This document shows positions 13,548 through 15,417 of a stretch of DNA of 15,417 nt, one piece after another. Source of the DNA: Akkermansiaceae bacterium UBA6138 (lineage in GTDB: Bacteria; Verrucomicrobiota; Verrucomicrobiia; Verrucomicrobiales; DEV007); the NCBI GenBank assembly GCA_002422425.1, contig DIVG01000012.1:4961-20377 (forward strand). The letters are read 5' to 3'. A program made the translations under genes and the position numbers. Numbering within the stretch: the first letter of the stretch is position 1; every line of letters starts with the position of its first letter. The notes under the pieces were generated by a model. That model was given only the letters and a program-made list of their open reading frames with translations, had not been told where the DNA came from and did no database searches.

Positions 13548-13759
13548 AGGATGCCGACTATTTGGTCGATTCGGCCGCCTACATCGATCTGATGCGGGCC
13601 GGGCAGGACCCGCGTCAAGTGCTCGCGCCTCTTCTCCGGGCAGGACGGCTCTACAACTGCGGCGTGGTCCGGGTCGAAGTGCTTCGTGGTATTAAAGTCG
13701 ACATTCGCTACGGCCAGATGGAGCAGTTTTTCGATCTCGTTCCCGAGATGACCACATGA
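13544..13759 (+). pseudogene. vapC: Truncated VapC PIN-domain toxin
   Basis: Only 71 residues of a VapC RNase toxin (normally about 125-140 aa). The first PIN acidic residue is present at Asp9 (YLVDSAAYIDLM) and the second at Glu45 (VRVEVLRGI), but translation stops right after FFDLVPEMTT. The two or three later acidic residues that complete the Mg site are missing, so ribonuclease activity is not expected. The start overlaps vapB by four nt. The stop lies at a junction where a convergent beta-helix gene is also cut. A deletion that removed both 3' ends explains it best. Confidence 0.75.
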
Positions 13760-14343
13760 CTGAGCGGCGTCGCGGCCGAGCCGAAGACGGCGATGCCGTG
13801 CGCGTCGCCTCCGTCGAGTCCGTTGAGTCCGTTGAGTCCGTTGAAGCGGGTCTCGATGTCGTGAATGACATTGTCGACGATCTCGATGTGGCTGGACTCG
13901 TTTTCGATGAGAATGCCGATCGGGACGAGATCGCGCGTAGCCGTTTTCAGATTCCTCAGGGTCAGTCCCTCGATGCGCACGTGATTCTGATCGTAGATCG
14001 AGATAAGCGCATTCGAATTGACCGGATCAAAGGGTAATCCCGTGCCGTCGATGACCGGTCTCTCGCCCGGATAGGCCTTGAAAACGCCCGGTCCGTCGAT
14101 CGCGTTGCCCGAAGAGTAGACCGCGACCTTTTCCGCGTAGACGCCTTCGCGGATGAAGACGGTCGATCCGGGCGGGACCGTTTCGGCGGCGTGTTGGATC
14201 GTGCGCCAGGGAGAAGCAAGCGAACCGGCGTTCGTGTCGTTGCCGCCCGGGCTAACGTAAAAGTCGGCCGACTGCGCGGCGGCGGCGAAGAGACCTGTCG
14301 AGAGCAGGAGCGAAAGGAAAAGGCGGGGGCCGCGGCTCGTCAT
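13708..14343 (-). CDS. C-terminally truncated secreted beta-helix protein (DUF1565-like)
   Basis: A 211-aa frame with a signal peptide to about residue 26 (AAAAQSA before DFYVSPGG). DFYVSPGGNDTNAGSLASPW (27-46) with TIQHAAETVPPGSTVFIREG (48-67) is the classic DUF1565 start of secreted right-handed beta-helix proteins, which often bind or cut polysaccharides. Helical rungs follow (NHVRIEGLTLRNLK, SHIEIVDNVIHDIETR). The family is usually 350 aa or more. Here the pattern breaks after SHVVISG (residue 201, about position 13741), and the last ten residues (TRSKNCSIWP) read antisense through the vapC remnant. So the gene lacks its 3' half. It diverges from the metallophosphoesterase gene. Confidence 0.75.
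   Translation of the reverse strand: MTSRGPRLFLSLLLSTGLFAAAAQSADFYVSPGGNDTNAGSLASPWRTIQHAAETVPPGSTVFIREGVYAEKVAVYSSGNAIDGPGVFKAYPGERPVIDGTGLPFDPVNSNALISIYDQNHVRIEGLTLRNLKTATRDLVPIGILIENESSHIEIVDNVIHDIETRFNGLNGLNGLDGGDAHGIAVFGSAATPLSHVVISGTRSKNCSIWP
13811..13846. repeat. Four 9-bp tandem units inside the beta-helix gene
   Basis: Units CCGTCGAGT, CCGTTGAGT, CCGTTGAGT and CCGTTGAAG lie end to end. On the minus strand they encode the tripeptide repeat NGL-NGL-NGL (about residues 168-176), so the array keeps frame. It is probably a slippage expansion in a loop of the beta-helix. Confidence 0.8.
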
Positions 14344-14439
14344 GCCGGTAGATTATTTCGTTCCGGGCTTGAGGGAAAGTCCGCTGTTTTGCGATCATTC
14401 GGATTTGACCTTTTCCGACGGTACGGGCAAGCTGGGGCG

Positions 14440-15348
14440 ATGTCGACGCCGCTCTCCGGATCGCTTCCGCTCTCCCGCCGATCCTTTTTTCATGAGGGCG
14501 CTCTCTGGCTCGCGGGCGCGGGGATGCTCCCGATCCCGTCTCTCCTCGCCACGACCGAACCGCTCGTGCGTGTCGGCCTGCTCACCGACCTGCACTATGC
14601 CGACAAGGACCCGCGCGGCACCCGGCACTACCGCGATACCCTCGAAAAGATCGCGAGGGCGGGGGAGTTCTTTTCCGGGAAGGGCGTCGATTTTGTCGTC
14701 GAACTCGGCGACATCATAGACGCGGCCGACTCGGTCGAGGTCGAGCTGGGATATCTCGGACGCATCAACCGCGAATTCGCCAAGCTCGGACCGGAGCGGC
14801 ATTACGTGCTCGGCAATCACTGTGTTGATACCCTGACAAAGACTGAATTCCTCGGCGAAGTCGGACAGGCGGAATCGTATTATTCCTTCGACCGGGGTGG
14901 AGTTCACTTTGTCGTTCTCGATGCCTGCTTCCGATTTGACGGCGTCGCTTACGAGCGGAAGAACTTCGAGTGGACTGATCCCAATCTCCCGCCCGCCGAA
15001 CTCGAGTGGCTGCGCGGCGACCTCGCCGAAACGAGCGGTCCCGTCGTGGTCTTCGCCCATCAGCGCCTCGATGTCGCGGACAAGCACGGGGTGAAAAATG
15101 CCGCCGCCGTTCGCGCCCTCCTCGAGAGCCACGGCCGCGTCGCTGGGGTTTTCCAGGGACACAGCCATCGGAATGCCCGTCTCGAGCTCGGCGGGATCCA
15201 CTACACCACCCTGCGCGCCATGGTCGAGGGGCCCGGCCCGGAAAACAACGGCTACGCCCTCCTCGAGGTTTTTCCCGGCGAAGTCATGAAGCTCACCGGC
15301 GGCGGTTTGCAGGAGAGTCGTGAGTGGCGGTTAGCGGTTAGCGGTTAG
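14440..15348 (+). CDS. Tat-exported calcineurin-like metallophosphoesterase
   Basis: A 302-aa protein starting at ATG 14440. Residues 12-36 look like a twin-arginine signal: SRRSFF at 12-17, a hydrophobic stretch and a cleavage region near SLLA. All five metallophosphoesterase motifs are present: Asp50 and His52 (LLTDLHYAD), Asp91 (LGDIIDA), Asn126-His127 (LGNHC), His207 (VVFAHQRLD) and His241/His243 (GHSHRN). It would hydrolyse a phosphoester with two metal ions in the periplasm; the substrate is not readable. The open frame extends upstream to 14191, but that part is antisense to the beta-helix gene. The stop TAG (15346-15348) lies within a 7-bp tandem repeat, so the last residues (LAVSG) are repeat-encoded and may vary between strains. 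Confidence 0.9.
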   Translation: MSTPLSGSLPLSRRSFFHEGALWLAGAGMLPIPSLLATTEPLVRVGLLTDLHYADKDPRGTRHYRDTLEKIARAGEFFSGKGVDFVVELGDIIDAADSVEVELGYLGRINREFAKLGPERHYVLGNHCVDTLTKTEFLGEVGQAESYYSFDRGGVHFVVLDACFRFDGVAYERKNFEWTDPNLPPAELEWLRGDLAETSGPVVVFAHQRLDVADKHGVKNAAAVRALLESHGRVAGVFQGHSHRNARLELGGIHYTTLRAMVEGPGPENNGYALLEVFPGEVMKLTGGGLQESREWRLAVSG

Positions 15349-15417
15349 CGGTTTGCGGTTAGCGGTTAGCGGTTAGCGGTTAGCGGTTAGCGGCTAGCGG
15401 TTAGCGGTTAGCGGTTG
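15327..15417. repeat. 7-bp tandem repeat, GCGGTTA x13, reaching the window end
   Basis: Thirteen contiguous units fill 91 nt. Ten are identical; the others are GCGGTTT (15348-15354), GCGGCTA (15390-15396) and GCGGTTG (15411-15417). The array continues to or past the last base, so its full length is unknown. It begins inside the metallophosphoesterase gene and gives it its stop codon. Confidence 0.97.

Noticed and set aside
15327..15417. CRISPR array or telomere reading of the GCGGTTA repeat
   Set aside because: There are no spacers between 7-bp units and no Cas genes; nothing indicates a linear replicon end.

Overview
The window is GC-rich (about 60 % or more, judged by eye) and comes from a heterotrophic bacterium. 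The mix of an FAD-dependent oxidoreductase with SLH-like repeats, a ceramidase-like hydrolase, secreted beta-helix proteins, a DUF6370-type protein, a vanadium-haloperoxidase-like enzyme and starts with almost no Shine-Dalgarno motif suggests Verrucomicrobiota, or more broadly the PVC group. That assignment is inference; no rRNA or marker gene is present.

Layout. (1) 102-1485, plus strand: a pterin carbinolamine dehydratase, then an orphan sugar-type ABC binding lipoprotein. (2) 1523-8958, minus strand, read right to left: FAD-dependent oxidoreductase, ceramidase-like hydrolase, secreted beta-helix protein, SDR dehydrogenase, TIM-barrel sugar isomerase/epimerase. Gaps are short (26 to about 230 bp), so much of it could be one transcript. 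The first three products are exported or anchored and the last two are cytosolic, which fits uptake and breakdown of a glycan or glycolipid; the substrate cannot be read from sequence. (3) 8959-9355: divergent intergenic region. (4) 9356-11805, plus strand: a haloperoxidase-like enzyme with all vanadate ligands, a small Cys-rich secreted protein, and a DUF6370-like Cys protein closed by a strong terminator. (5) 11962-13759, plus strand: SbtA bicarbonate transporter and its PII-like partner SbtB (overlapping by 10 nt), followed 3 nt later by a VapBC pair whose toxin is cut in half. (6) 13708-14343, minus strand: a secreted DUF1565-type beta-helix protein that has also lost its C-terminal part. 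Its broken end meets the broken end of vapC. (7) 14440-15348, plus strand: a Tat-type metallophosphoesterase whose stop codon lies inside a 7-bp tandem repeat running off the window end.

The most distinctive features are the tail-to-tail junction of two truncated genes near 13741-13757 and the recurrence of 7-8-bp degenerate tandem repeats exactly at gene borders (about 1491, 2431, 2526, 3361 and 15327), where they supply stop codons or surround starts. I did not find a clearly new multi-gene defence or biosynthetic system. The SbtAB-VapBC arrangement and the exported oxidoreductase/ceramidase/beta-helix cluster are the parts most worth following.
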